DNA from: Desulfomonile tiedjei DSM 6799
GTDB taxonomy: Bacteria; Desulfobacterota; Desulfomonilia; Desulfomonilales; Desulfomonilaceae
DNA: 64,000 nt
Reading direction: 5' to 3'
Assembly: GCF_000266945.1 (NCBI RefSeq)
Contig: NC_018025.1
Span: 3,038,001-3,102,000, forward strand
Shown here: piece by piece, positions 18,555 through 27,497 of the stretch
Layout: each line of letters opens with the position of its first letter
Position numbering within the stretch: position 1 is the stretch's first letter
Notes under the pieces: generated by a model
What the model was told of the DNA's origin: nothing
What the model saw: the letters and a program-made list of their open reading frames with translations, nothing else
The model's database searches: none
Position numbers and translations under genes: made by a program

Positions 18555-21500
18555 CTACATGCTCCTCCTGTACTGTCCGCCTGCCTGAAACAAGGCTCGG
18601 GATATCTGTCCCAACGAACAGTATTTGACTGTCTCCATGAGTTCTTCAAAAATGTTTCCGCCCGTCTGAGCCACTCTGAAAAGTCTGTTCAGAGAAATAT
18701 CGCACATGGCTTTGTTTCTTTCCTGGAATTCCTGTAACCGCGTAAGCTGCGATTTTTTCTCATCCTCGGTGGCTCTGGCCAACTCGACTTTACATAGATC
18801 CTCGTAATCCGCGTAAGGGTTGATGAAGGTGTTTACTCCGATAATGGGGTATTCGCCGGTTGATTTCAGGTTTTCATAGTAGAGCGATTCATCCTGGATC
18901 TTGGTGCGCTGATATCCGGTTTCCATTGCTCCGAGAACGCCGCCCCTCTGGGATATGCGATCGAATTCCTGAAGCACCGCTTCTTCGACAAGGTCCGTCA
19001 ATTCCTCGATGACAAAGCTTCCTTGATTGATATTATCGATTCTGCTGATGCCCCATTCTTTATTAATGATTAGTTGAATGGCCAGCGCGCGGCGAACCGA
19101 TTCCTCTGTGGGAGTCGTGATTGCCTCATCATAGGAATTGGTGTGCAGAGAATTGCAGTTGTCGTAGATGGCGATAAGCCCCTGCAACGTAGTCCGAATG
19201 TCGTTGAACTGAATGTCCTGCGCGTGCAGCGATCGTCCGCTGGTCTGGACATGATATTTGAGCATCTGGGAACGTTCGTTCGCACCGTATTTTTCTCTCA
19301 TGGCGATTGCCCAGATGCGCCGAGCCACCCGGCCGATAACGCTGTATTCAGGTTCCAGTCCGTTGGAGAAAAAGAACGACAGATTGGGAGCGAACGCGTC
19401 TATGCGCATGCCACGGGATAAATAGTATTCGACGTACGTGAAACCGTTGGCCAGAGTCAGGGCCAGTTGCGTAATCGGATTAGCCCCGGCCTCGGCAATG
19501 TGATATCCGGAAATAGAAACGGAATAGAAGTTGCGCACTTCATTTTGGATGAAATATTCCTGGATATCCCCCATCATTTTCAGCGAGAAATCTGTGGAGA
19601 AAATGCAGGTGTTCTGTCCTTGATCCTCCTTGAGTATGTCAGCCTGCACGGTGCCTCTGACATTCATCAGGACGTCAGCCTTGATTTTCGCTGCTTGATC
19701 CGGAGCCGGTTCCCCGTGCTGGGCCCTGTATTCGTCCAATTTCTGATCTATGGCAGTGTTCAGGAACATTGCCAACATGATGGGGGCAGGTCCGTTAATC
19801 GTCATGGAAACGGACGTATTGGGAGAGGCAAGATCGAAGCCTCGATAGAGTTCCTTGACATCGTCCAGGGTGCATACCGATACTCCGGAAGTTCCAACCT
19901 TCCCATAAATATCAGGACGTTCCTCCGGGTCCATACCGTAGAGAGTTACGCTGTCGAATGCCGTGGATAGTCTCTTGGCTTCGTAGTTTTCCGATAAGTA
20001 CTTGAATCGTCTGTTTGTCCTGAACGGATCTCCTTCTCCGGCAAACATGCGTGTAGGATCTTCATCCTGGCGCTTGAACGGGTAAACTCCGGACGTGTAA
20101 GGAAACATTCCCGGCAGGTTTTCTCGGAGTCTCCATCTAAGAATCTCGCCGCGATCCTGGAATTTCGGAAGCACGATTCTGGGCAAAGACGTCCCGCTCA
20201 GGGTTTGGAAGCGGAGAGGAACATGGATTTCTTTCCCCCGAACCTTGAATACATATTCCTTCCCGGAATATGCATGCTTCATTTCCTCCCATTCGCCAAC
20301 AAGACGCAGGGCCCTCGGATCGAGCCTTCTTTCTATGCTTTCCTGCAGGTGCTTTATCGATTCGAGCGCGTCCGAGTGCTCTTCTATACCTTCTTCTCTC
20401 AACGCTTTTGCCGCTGCGTCGAGTTGCCAAATTCTTCGGACAAGGTTCTCCTGCTCCTTTCCCCATTCATGGTATCTTCTGATGACTGCCGCAATTTCGG
20501 ACAAATACCGAGTTCGTTCCGGGGGAATGATGATGGTCTTTGAAGACGATTTCTTATCAGGCCTGGCCTTGTAGCTCGTTACCCAATTAACTCCGGTTTT
20601 ACGGTTTATTTCCTCAACAATGCCGACATAGAGACTGGTCACTCCGTCATCGTTGAAACGTGATGCAATAGTTCCATAGACCGGGAATTCCTCGAGAGAC
20701 GAACCGAATGAGATTTTGTTACGCTGAATTTGTTTTCGAACATCGTGTATGGCGTCTTCCGACCCTTGCCTGTCGTATTTGTTGACAGCAACGAGATCCG
20801 CGAAATCCAGCATGTCTATTTTTTCGAGCTGGCTTTGGGCTCCGAATTCTGATGTCATTACATACAGAGCCACATCCACAAGCGGTACAATTGCTGCGTC
20901 ACCCTGGCCGATACCGGCTGTTTCCACAATAATCAGATCGAATCCTGCAGCTTTGAGAACCTCGATGGATTCTTCCATATGTGCCGGAATTTCCATGCCG
21001 ATGTTGCGCGTGGCGAGGGAACGATAGTACACCCGGTCGTTGTAAATGCAGTTCATTCTGATCCGGTCTCCCAACAGCGCTCCTCCAGTTTTGCGGCGAG
21101 TCGGGTCGACGGAAATTATCCCCACAGTCTTCTCTTTTTGATCGTTCAGAAAACGGAGCACTATTTCGTCTGTGAGCGAAGATTTCCCTGCTCCACCTGT
21201 TCCGGTTATTCCAAGAACGGGTACCTTCTTATCACCCACTTTGCTGTGGAGAGCATCTCTTATTGCCGGTAAGTTTCCGTTCCCGCATTCCTTTGCTACT
21301 TCTACGGCAGTGATGGATCGAGCTATGAGTCGCCACTGCAAAGGCGCGAGTTCTTCGACATCTCCGTCCATGTTGCCGTCCGTCGTGGAAAAATCACTGA
21401 GTTCAAGGAAATGGTTTATCATGCCCTGCAGGCCAAGTCGGCGGCCGTCATCCGGACTGTAGATCTTGGCCACGCCGTACGTTTCCAGTTCACGAATCTC

Positions 21501-21824
21501 TTCCGGAACGATTACACCGCCTCCGCCTCCGAAGACTTTGATGTGAGGCGCTCCTTTTTCCGCCAGGAAATCCACAAGATATTTGAAGAATTCAACATGG
21601 CCGCCCTGATAGCAGCTTACTCCTATGGCCTGAGCGTCCTCTTGTATTGCTGCTGTCACAATTTCCAGGACCGATCGGTTGTGTCCCAGGTGAATCACTT
21701 CCGCGCCGGAAGCCTGGAGAATTCTCCGCATAATATTAATGGCTGCGTCATGGCCGTCGAAAAGAGAAGCTGCCGTAACAACGCGAACGTGATTTTTCGG
21801 CAGATATGGAGAAGGCACCGACAT
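18555..21824 (-). CDS. icmF: fused isobutyryl-CoA mutase IcmF (B12 domain, G-protein chaperone, mutase)
   Basis: A 1089-residue fusion enzyme that interconverts isobutyryl-CoA and n-butyryl-CoA using adenosylcobalamin. The order is: B12-binding domain (1-140, DGHDAAI), MeaI-type G-protein chaperone (about 165-410, Walker [10 protein letters not shown]), linker, and mutase domain (about 540-1089). Two residues known to separate isobutyryl-CoA mutase from methylmalonyl-CoA mutase fit IcmF: Phe594 in RMFAG and Gln737 in GQNTC, where methylmalonyl-CoA mutase has Tyr and Arg (F598 and Q742 in Cupriavidus IcmF). AGGGGG before the ATG at 21824 decides the start over an ATG nine codons upstream. It stands alone, flanked by repeats. 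It fits metabolism of butyrate or branched acids. Activity on other acyl-CoAs is possible. Confidence 0.95.
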   Translation of the reverse strand: MSVPSPYLPKNHVRVVTAASLFDGHDAAINIMRRILQASGAEVIHLGHNRSVLEIVTAAIQEDAQAIGVSCYQGGHVEFFKYLVDFLAEKGAPHIKVFGGGGGVIVPEEIRELETYGVAKIYSPDDGRRLGLQGMINHFLELSDFSTTDGNMDGDVEELAPLQWRLIARSITAVEVAKECGNGNLPAIRDALHSKVGDKKVPVLGITGTGGAGKSSLTDEIVLRFLNDQKEKTVGIISVDPTRRKTGGALLGDRIRMNCIYNDRVYYRSLATRNIGMEIPAHMEESIEVLKAAGFDLIIVETAGIGQGDAAIVPLVDVALYVMTSEFGAQSQLEKIDMLDFADLVAVNKYDRQGSEDAIHDVRKQIQRNKISFGSSLEEFPVYGTIASRFNDDGVTSLYVGIVEEINRKTGVNWVTSYKARPDKKSSSKTIIIPPERTRYLSEIAAVIRRYHEWGKEQENLVRRIWQLDAAAKALREEGIEEHSDALESIKHLQESIERRLDPRALRLVGEWEEMKHAYSGKEYVFKVRGKEIHVPLRFQTLSGTSLPRIVLPKFQDRGEILRWRLRENLPGMFPYTSGVYPFKRQDEDPTRMFAGEGDPFRTNRRFKYLSENYEAKRLSTAFDSVTLYGMDPEERPDIYGKVGTSGVSVCTLDDVKELYRGFDLASPNTSVSMTINGPAPIMLAMFLNTAIDQKLDEYRAQHGEPAPDQAAKIKADVLMNVRGTVQADILKEDQGQNTCIFSTDFSLKMMGDIQEYFIQNEVRNFYSVSISGYHIAEAGANPITQLALTLANGFTYVEYYLSRGMRIDAFAPNLSFFFSNGLEPEYSVIGRVARRIWAIAMREKYGANERSQMLKYHVQTSGRSLHAQDIQFNDIRTTLQGLIAIYDNCNSLHTNSYDEAITTPTEESVRRALAIQLIINKEWGISRIDNINQGSFVIEELTDLVEEAVLQEFDRISQRGGVLGAMETGYQRTKIQDESLYYENLKSTGEYPIIGVNTFINPYADYEDLCKVELARATEDEKKSQLTRLQEFQERNKAMCDISLNRLFRVAQTGGNIFEELMETVKYCSLGQISRALFQAGGQYRRSM

Positions 21825-21921
21825 GTTTACCCCCTGGAGCGGCTTAAGCATTCAAACAGTCTATGATGAATTAGCGGGCGTCTCGATCCAAGCCACCCGG
21901 AACCTTTCGGGAGCACTCGCC

Positions 21922-22188
21922 TCATATGATAAGGGCACGATCGCGACGAAAAACAAGATCACCCACAAGAATCACGACATCACGAATTCCATCTCGTTCA
22001 GACAATGCAAAGCAGTTATGGTAAAGAGATTTGTACGGTGACGATAACCTTGTACCTTTACTGAAGCCGTCGCCTACGGCTTCAGATCGACTATTTTTCC
22101 GAGTATGGGCGATGACAGCCGGATAGGGGACCAGTCCGGCCGGACCGCATTGAGAGATTACATTTTCAGGGATAGTTCGAAAAGCCAC
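21922..22188 (-). CDS. doubtful short ORF upstream of icmF
   Basis: A GTG at 22188 lies two bases after a perfect GGAGGTGA and opens an 88-codon frame ending 97 bases before icmF on the same strand. No family recognised. The frame runs through a dispersed hairpin repeat (22061-22085), and its amino-acid composition is not distinctive, so it may be only a chance ORF. The rest of the gap 21825-22477 holds the repeat and the promoter listed separately. Confidence 0.25.
   Translation of the reverse strand: MAFRTIPENVISQCGPAGLVPYPAVIAHTRKNSRSEAVGDGFSKGTRLSSPYKSLYHNCFALSERDGIRDVVILVGDLVFRRDRALII
22061..22085. repeat. short hairpin repeat (REP-like)
   Basis: CTGAAGCCGT and ACGGCTTCAG form a perfect ten-base stem around the loop CGCCT. 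Sequences of this type are widespread dispersed repeats in environmental bacterial genomes. A T-rich stretch follows on the forward strand, but no forward gene ends here, so a terminator role is unlikely. Confidence 0.6.
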
Positions 22189-22426
22189 TTTCACCTCCGA
22201 AAAGGTCGAAAGCACTGAAAGGGGGAACTCACTGTTACTTACCATAGTATATCACGACGAGGTACTCAACAGGAATAGCGGTAAAAGAGCATTTGCACTA
22301 TGCGGAGTACTGTCCGTCGACTGTTATTTCGGAGTCGAGCATAGAAGATTGTTGACCGCTCCCGTTGACCTCATTTCAGTGCAACTACAAAATGTTGAGA
22401 ATGTCCGATCTGTCGAGAGTAATTCC

Positions 22427-22456
22427 TTGACAGCCAGCTTGGGTGTGATATATATT
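22427..22456 (+). promoter_or_regulatory. sigma-70-type promoter for the gene at 22517
   Basis: TTGACA at 22427-22432 and TATATT at 22451-22456 are separated by 18 bases, close to the consensus for the main sigma factor. Transcription would begin near 22463. It precedes the outer-membrane-like protein gene and is the best promoter match noticed in the window. Confidence 0.65.
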
Positions 22457-22516
22457 CGCTTGTGATCATATAATGTTATGTTTATTTCTTTATTGCCTCG
22501 GAAAAAGAGGTATGGA

Positions 22517-23383
22517 TTGAAGATCTATAGGCAAATCACTCCGCGGATACTTCTGTCGGCCGTGCTGACACTCCTCTTATTGTGCCCCGGAATCTCCGGT
22601 GCTCAGGATGCGTCATGGTGGGGTTCATCGTCCTGGTTCGACTGGTCGGACTTCAGAGGGTCTGCCAATGTCAGGCTGTTCTTTGCCCGGCTCTCGTCAG
22701 CAAATGCAACCATCAACGGTCAAGATGTGGACTTGAAGGAAAGATTCGACATCTCGGGCGATCCGGAGGTAATGAAAGAGGCGTGGTTTCAGCTCAATAT
22801 CGATAGGTTAGGTTTAAGATTACATATAGAAGATCATAAATTCCAGGGTTCCCCTGTTTTGTTGCCACCACCATTGCCGCCCATAGTATTTGGAGAACTG
22901 GATTTCGGCGCGATCCGTGCAGGTGTCGATCTTGATGTAATTCGGTACCCATTTCTTAGATTGGGAGCCAATTTCGATTACGGATTCGAAGTCCCGAAAT
23001 TCGTCGATGACCGGACCGGCCGCGTGGAGTACAAGACTTCCAATCCGGTTACCATCGGACTTCATGGATATGCAATTCCCGGCCGCATTCGGGATATTCC
23101 GATTTTTGCTCAAGCACGTGCGCGATTCCCGATTCCTTTGGTTAAACAGAATCCTGACATCAAGATAACGGACTGGGAAGTGTCAGGGGGAGTGCGCCCG
23201 TCAATCTGGCAAACAAGTCTCTACGGATTTTCGACCTTTGCCGTCAGCCTGGAGGGCGGTTTTAGATGGGTCAATCTGAATATGGATGCTACTCCTGATC
23301 GTATTCAGACAGCGCAACCCATTCAAGCCAATTTGAAAGCACAGTGGCAAGGCGCGTTTGTTCAATTGGGACTGATCTTCTAG
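22517..23383 (+). CDS. exported, probably outer-membrane beta-barrel protein
   Basis: A 288-residue protein with a signal peptide (hydrophobic residues about 9-24, cleavage near SGA) and a mature part made of alternating strands with many aromatic residues, ending in a terminal strand that finishes with Phe (FVQLGLIF), the usual end of an outer-membrane barrel. A central proline run (LLPPPLPPI) probably forms a loop. I recognise no specific family. Start choice: AAAGAGG precedes a TTG at 22517 that gives a good signal peptide, whereas the upstream ATG at 22478 has no ribosome binding site and would sit only about 15 bases from the predicted transcription start. The longer form (301 residues) remains possible. 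Confidence 0.7.
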   Translation: MKIYRQITPRILLSAVLTLLLLCPGISGAQDASWWGSSSWFDWSDFRGSANVRLFFARLSSANATINGQDVDLKERFDISGDPEVMKEAWFQLNIDRLGLRLHIEDHKFQGSPVLLPPPLPPIVFGELDFGAIRAGVDLDVIRYPFLRLGANFDYGFEVPKFVDDRTGRVEYKTSNPVTIGLHGYAIPGRIRDIPIFAQARARFPIPLVKQNPDIKITDWEVSGGVRPSIWQTSLYGFSTFAVSLEGGFRWVNLNMDATPDRIQTAQPIQANLKAQWQGAFVQLGLIF

Positions 23384-23476
23384 AAATAAGCTAGCTTGGC
23401 AGCAATCCTGTCGATTTCTCACGCGCAGAAAAACTCACTTCCTCTTCTCAAGCAAAACAGGTCTGGAAAATCCCAA

Positions 23477-24751
23477 TTACTCTTCGGTTCCGTGAAGTCT
23501 GAATCCTAGAAGGTACCTTCTCAAGATGTCGAGCCCCTGCATTGCGGCAAGGGTGCGTACCCAGTCGCGTATTCCCGGCATCAAGAAGCCTCTGGACAGC
23601 GTAGTTTGCTCAGTGGCAAGGCCAACATAGAAAGTGCCTACCGGTTTTTCCGGGGTGCCACCCGAGGGACCGGCGATACCTGTTACAGATACGCCAATAT
23701 CTGCCTTTCCAACTACCCTGGCTCCTTCAGCCATTTCTCGGGCACACTGATGAGATACTGCTCCGTACGTGCTGAGCGTTTCTCCAGACACGTTCAACAG
23801 CGCTGATTTCATTTCATTCGAGTAACTGACGACAGACCCCATAAACACGGAAGAAGAACCGGGAACCCGTGTGATCATGTCTCCTATCATTCCACCGGTT
23901 ATGGATTCGGCGAGTGAGAGCTTCAGATTACGCGCCTTCATAAGACCCAGAACCACTTCTTCGATGGAACTCCCATCCTCAGAGATAATATTCTGTTCGA
24001 GCCGTTCTCTAATGACATTGAGCTTCGTACCGAGAATGTGGTCGGCAAGCTCTTGCGTTGTTCCCCGAGCGTCCAGTCTCAATCTGATTATGGGAAATCG
24101 CGGGAGGAACGCCAGGTGGTAGCTGTCTTCGTCTTGAGCGACATCCGCCAGGATTTCCCCGAGTTTGGATTCTGAAAAGCCATACACAATAAGGGTACGT
24201 GTTCTGAAAACGTCCCGAGAAACCCCGAAACGTTCGGCTATCCTGGGGAGTCCTTGCTCTCTCAACATCCTGATCAATTCGCGAGGCACACCGGGGAAGA
24301 ACAGAGCAACGCGGCCGTTCTTCTCGATCATAAATCCGGGTGCCGTCCCATGATCGTTGGGAATCGGAGTCGATCCGGCAGGCAACATGGCTTGTTTTGT
24401 ATTGGACGGTGCCATGGGCCGTTGCCATTGCCTGAATCGGTCTTCGATGCGAGCCAGTTGCTCTTTATCAAGCTTGAGATCCACTCCCAGAAACGAGGCT
24501 GCCGATGCTGCAGTCTTGTCGTCTTCAGTAGGTCCCAGCCCCCCGGATACAATAGTGATCGACGCCCTTGCCATCGCATTTTCCAGTGCATCGGCTATGA
24601 GCGCCGGGTCGTCTCCAACGGAAGACATACCTTTCACCGTAATGCCGGCGGTTCGCAGCTCACGGGTAATGGTTTCCCGATTTGTGTCGGTAATCACCCC
24701 GTTAACGATTTCGTTTCCGATCGTGAGTATCCATGCGTCCAAGTTATCCAT
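23477..24751 (-). CDS. cinA: CinA family protein (nicotinamide-nucleotide amidohydrolase)
   Basis: A 424-residue two-domain protein. The N-terminal half (about 1-170) is a MoaB/CinA-type domain with TIGNEIVNG, VSGGLGPTEDD and FPGVPREL. The C-terminal half (about 260-415) is the PncC-type amidohydrolase that deamidates nicotinamide mononucleotide, with LAESITGGM, GSVVSYSNE and GVTGIAGPSGGT-like motifs intact. It belongs to pyridine-nucleotide salvage. The frame extends six codons further, but GAGG before the ATG at 24751 and overlap of that ATG with the polA stop (TAATG) show a start coupled to polA. Confidence 0.94.
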   Translation of the reverse strand: MDNLDAWILTIGNEIVNGVITDTNRETITRELRTAGITVKGMSSVGDDPALIADALENAMARASITIVSGGLGPTEDDKTAASAASFLGVDLKLDKEQLARIEDRFRQWQRPMAPSNTKQAMLPAGSTPIPNDHGTAPGFMIEKNGRVALFFPGVPRELIRMLREQGLPRIAERFGVSRDVFRTRTLIVYGFSESKLGEILADVAQDEDSYHLAFLPRFPIIRLRLDARGTTQELADHILGTKLNVIRERLEQNIISEDGSSIEEVVLGLMKARNLKLSLAESITGGMIGDMITRVPGSSSVFMGSVVSYSNEMKSALLNVSGETLSTYGAVSHQCAREMAEGARVVGKADIGVSVTGIAGPSGGTPEKPVGTFYVGLATEQTTLSRGFLMPGIRDWVRTLAAMQGLDILRRYLLGFRLHGTEE

Positions 24752-27417
24752 TAGTGAGCCTCGTCCCAATTTTTTCCGATGGCGGTATCCACTACAAGTG
24801 GTATGGACAGCGGATATACGTGTTCCATCTCCCTCTTGAGAAGGGTTTGCGCTTCCCGAGCAACGTCTTCCCTGACTTCCAAAACAAGTTCGTCGTGTAC
24901 CTGAAGGATCATTCGAGCCGGAAGGCCGGTCTTTTTCAATGCATCGTGGACACGAATCATCGCAAGTTTCATGAGATCCGCGGCGCTTCCCTGAATGGTA
25001 GTATTCACCGCCATCCTTTTCGCAGCCTGCTGAGCGATCTTGTTGGGATTGTTCAAGTCCGGCAAGAAACGTTTGCGGCCGAGTATGGTTGTCACATACC
25101 CATCCCGTTTGGCTCTTTCAGGCACTTCCTCCATGTACTGGCGAACTCCCGCGTACGTCCGATAATAGTCTTCCAGATATTGTTTGGCCATTTTAAGCCC
25201 CACACCGATTCTGCCTGCGAGCTTGAAGGGACCCATTCCATATATGATACCGAAATTGATCTCTTTTGCTCTGCGTCGCATCTCCGGCACGACCTCGGCA
25301 AGCGAACATCCGAATACGTCCGCGGCTGTAATCGCGTGAATATCTTCACCGGCAATAAAAGCTTGTTTGAGCCGCTCATCTCCGGAAATATGTGCAACAA
25401 GGCGCAATTCGATCTGTGAATAATCCGCGGCCACGTACGCGTACCCGTCATCGGGAATAAAAGCTGCTCTGATTTTACGACCTTCAGTGCTGCGAATCGG
25501 AATATTCTGGAGATTGGGATCTGAAGAAGAGAGGCGACCCGTTGCCGTAACCGCTTGATTATAAGAGGTATGAATGCGCCCGGTCTCAGGATTCACCAGG
25601 TTTACGAGGGAGTCCACGTACGTGGATTTCAATTTGTAAATCGAACGGTATCCCAGAATCAGCCGAGGAAGCTCGTGTTCCAGTGCGAGTTCCTCAAGAA
25701 CTTCAAGCGATGTGGAAAGACCGGTCTTGGTTTTCTTCACACCTTTTAATCCCAGTCTCTTGAATAATATCTCCCCAAGTTGCTTGGGCGAATTGATGTT
25801 GAAAGGCTCTCCAGCCATTTCGTAGATGGCTTCTTCCGAAGATTTGAGCATCTCCCCGAATTCTTCTGATAGAGTTCTCAGATACGGAATATCTATTCTG
25901 ACACCGGCGATCTCCATATCCACGAGAACGGGAATAAGCGGGAGTTCCACCTCGTTCATAAGCTTCGTGAGGCCTTCGGTTTCCAACCGGGGACACAGTA
26001 TTTCAGCAACTCTACAGGTCACTTCAGCGTCTTCACACGCGTATTTCGTGGCATTTTCAATATCGACTTCAGAGAACAGGATCTGATTCTTGCCTGTACC
26101 AATGAGTTCCGTAATTCTGATGGTGCGGTGCTCGAGACAACTTTCAGCCAGATCGTCCAGGGAATGCCCGCGCCGCGAAGGGTCCAAAAGGTAGGACGCC
26201 AACATAGTATCACACGTGATTCCCTTTACCGTAATTCCTTCCCGTTTGAGAACGATCATGTCGTACTTTATGTTCTGACCGAATTTGAAAATCGTCTCGT
26301 CTTCCAGAACCGGTCGCAGTACTGTCAGGACTTCATCCTTTTTCAGTTGACTGCCCTGAGTATGTCCCACAGGCAGATAACAGGCTTTTCCACTCTCTGC
26401 GCAAAAAGAAAGCCCCGCAAGTTTTGCTCGCATGGGTTCCGTACTGGTGGTCTCGAGATCGACTGCAAATCTTCGAACCCGCCTGAACGTTTCTACCCAT
26501 TCAAGCAGTTCTTCCATAGTGGAAATAGTGCAGTACCCGGAAAAATCGAGACACCTTCTGGCCGGTAATTCCTCCAGAAGCTTCTTGAACTCCAATTCCT
26601 TGAAAATCTCTCTGAGCGCCTCTGAATCCTGTTCCTGAACAACAAGATCTTCAGGCTGAACAGGGAGCGGCACTTCAAACCTGAGTTCCGCAAGTTTTCT
26701 GCTCAAGAACGCGTTATCCTTGTTTCCGACCAGCTTCTCCTTCACACTTTTTTGAGCCACTCTGTCGATATTTGTGTATATGCCCTCCAATGAGCCGAAT
26801 TCCTGGAGAAGCGCTATAGCTCTTTTCGGACCGATACCCGGCACACCGGGTATGTTGTCGGACGAATCTCCGACCAATGCCAGGAAATCCAACATTTGCT
26901 CGGGAAAAACCCCGAATTTCTTGGAGACCCCTTCGCGATCGTACGTGACGTCCCGTTGAGGATCCCACATGCTGATGCCATCGCTAACGAGTTGCGTCAG
27001 GTCCTTATCTCCAGAGACAATCGTGACTTTCCAGCCTTTGTCCGCAGCCAGCCGACTCAGAGCGGCAATAATGTCGTCAGCCTCGAAGCCGGGTACAGAG
27101 ATACTCGGGATTCGATACGCTTCGACTATTTCATGGATTCTTGGGATCTGAATCTGCAAATCGTCCGGTGTCGGTGGTCTGTTTGCCTTGTATGCCGGGT
27201 AGATTTCATACCTGAAATTGGGACCCTTGGCGTCGAAGATTACGGCGATTCGTTTCGGAGCCCGTTCACGCATGGTCTTTGCCAGCATGTTGCAGAATCC
27301 GAATATCGCGTTCGTCGGAAATCCCTTGGAATTCGACAGGCCGCCCATGGCGTGGTATGCGCGATAAATGTAAGAACTTCCGTCTATTAGATATATCTCT
27401 TCATTTTTCTTTGTCAT
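24751..27417 (-). CDS. polA: DNA polymerase I
   Basis: An 888-residue DNA polymerase I for Okazaki fragment maturation and repair. The 5'-3' exonuclease domain (about 1-290) has the family N-terminus YLIDGSSYIYRAYHA. The 3'-5' exonuclease region (about 310-490) keeps its acidic pair (VDLETTS), so proofreading is probably active. The polymerase domain (about 500-888) has motif A DYSQIELR, the motif with NFGIIYGM, and motif C QVHDELVLEV. Length is normal. It overlaps cinA by one base. The gap of 80 bases to the upstream helicase gene on the same strand allows one transcript. Confidence 0.97.
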   Translation of the reverse strand: MTKKNEEIYLIDGSSYIYRAYHAMGGLSNSKGFPTNAIFGFCNMLAKTMRERAPKRIAVIFDAKGPNFRYEIYPAYKANRPPTPDDLQIQIPRIHEIVEAYRIPSISVPGFEADDIIAALSRLAADKGWKVTIVSGDKDLTQLVSDGISMWDPQRDVTYDREGVSKKFGVFPEQMLDFLALVGDSSDNIPGVPGIGPKRAIALLQEFGSLEGIYTNIDRVAQKSVKEKLVGNKDNAFLSRKLAELRFEVPLPVQPEDLVVQEQDSEALREIFKELEFKKLLEELPARRCLDFSGYCTISTMEELLEWVETFRRVRRFAVDLETTSTEPMRAKLAGLSFCAESGKACYLPVGHTQGSQLKKDEVLTVLRPVLEDETIFKFGQNIKYDMIVLKREGITVKGITCDTMLASYLLDPSRRGHSLDDLAESCLEHRTIRITELIGTGKNQILFSEVDIENATKYACEDAEVTCRVAEILCPRLETEGLTKLMNEVELPLIPVLVDMEIAGVRIDIPYLRTLSEEFGEMLKSSEEAIYEMAGEPFNINSPKQLGEILFKRLGLKGVKKTKTGLSTSLEVLEELALEHELPRLILGYRSIYKLKSTYVDSLVNLVNPETGRIHTSYNQAVTATGRLSSSDPNLQNIPIRSTEGRKIRAAFIPDDGYAYVAADYSQIELRLVAHISGDERLKQAFIAGEDIHAITAADVFGCSLAEVVPEMRRRAKEINFGIIYGMGPFKLAGRIGVGLKMAKQYLEDYYRTYAGVRQYMEEVPERAKRDGYVTTILGRKRFLPDLNNPNKIAQQAAKRMAVNTTIQGSAADLMKLAMIRVHDALKKTGLPARMILQVHDELVLEVREDVAREAQTLLKREMEHVYPLSIPLVVDTAIGKNWDEAH

Positions 27418-27497
27418 TAAAAGCCTCTTGTAACGAGCAGGGAGATGAGTTGAGCGGGCGGCGTTCTTGAAACGTCTTTTTTCCTGGCATCACGTCA

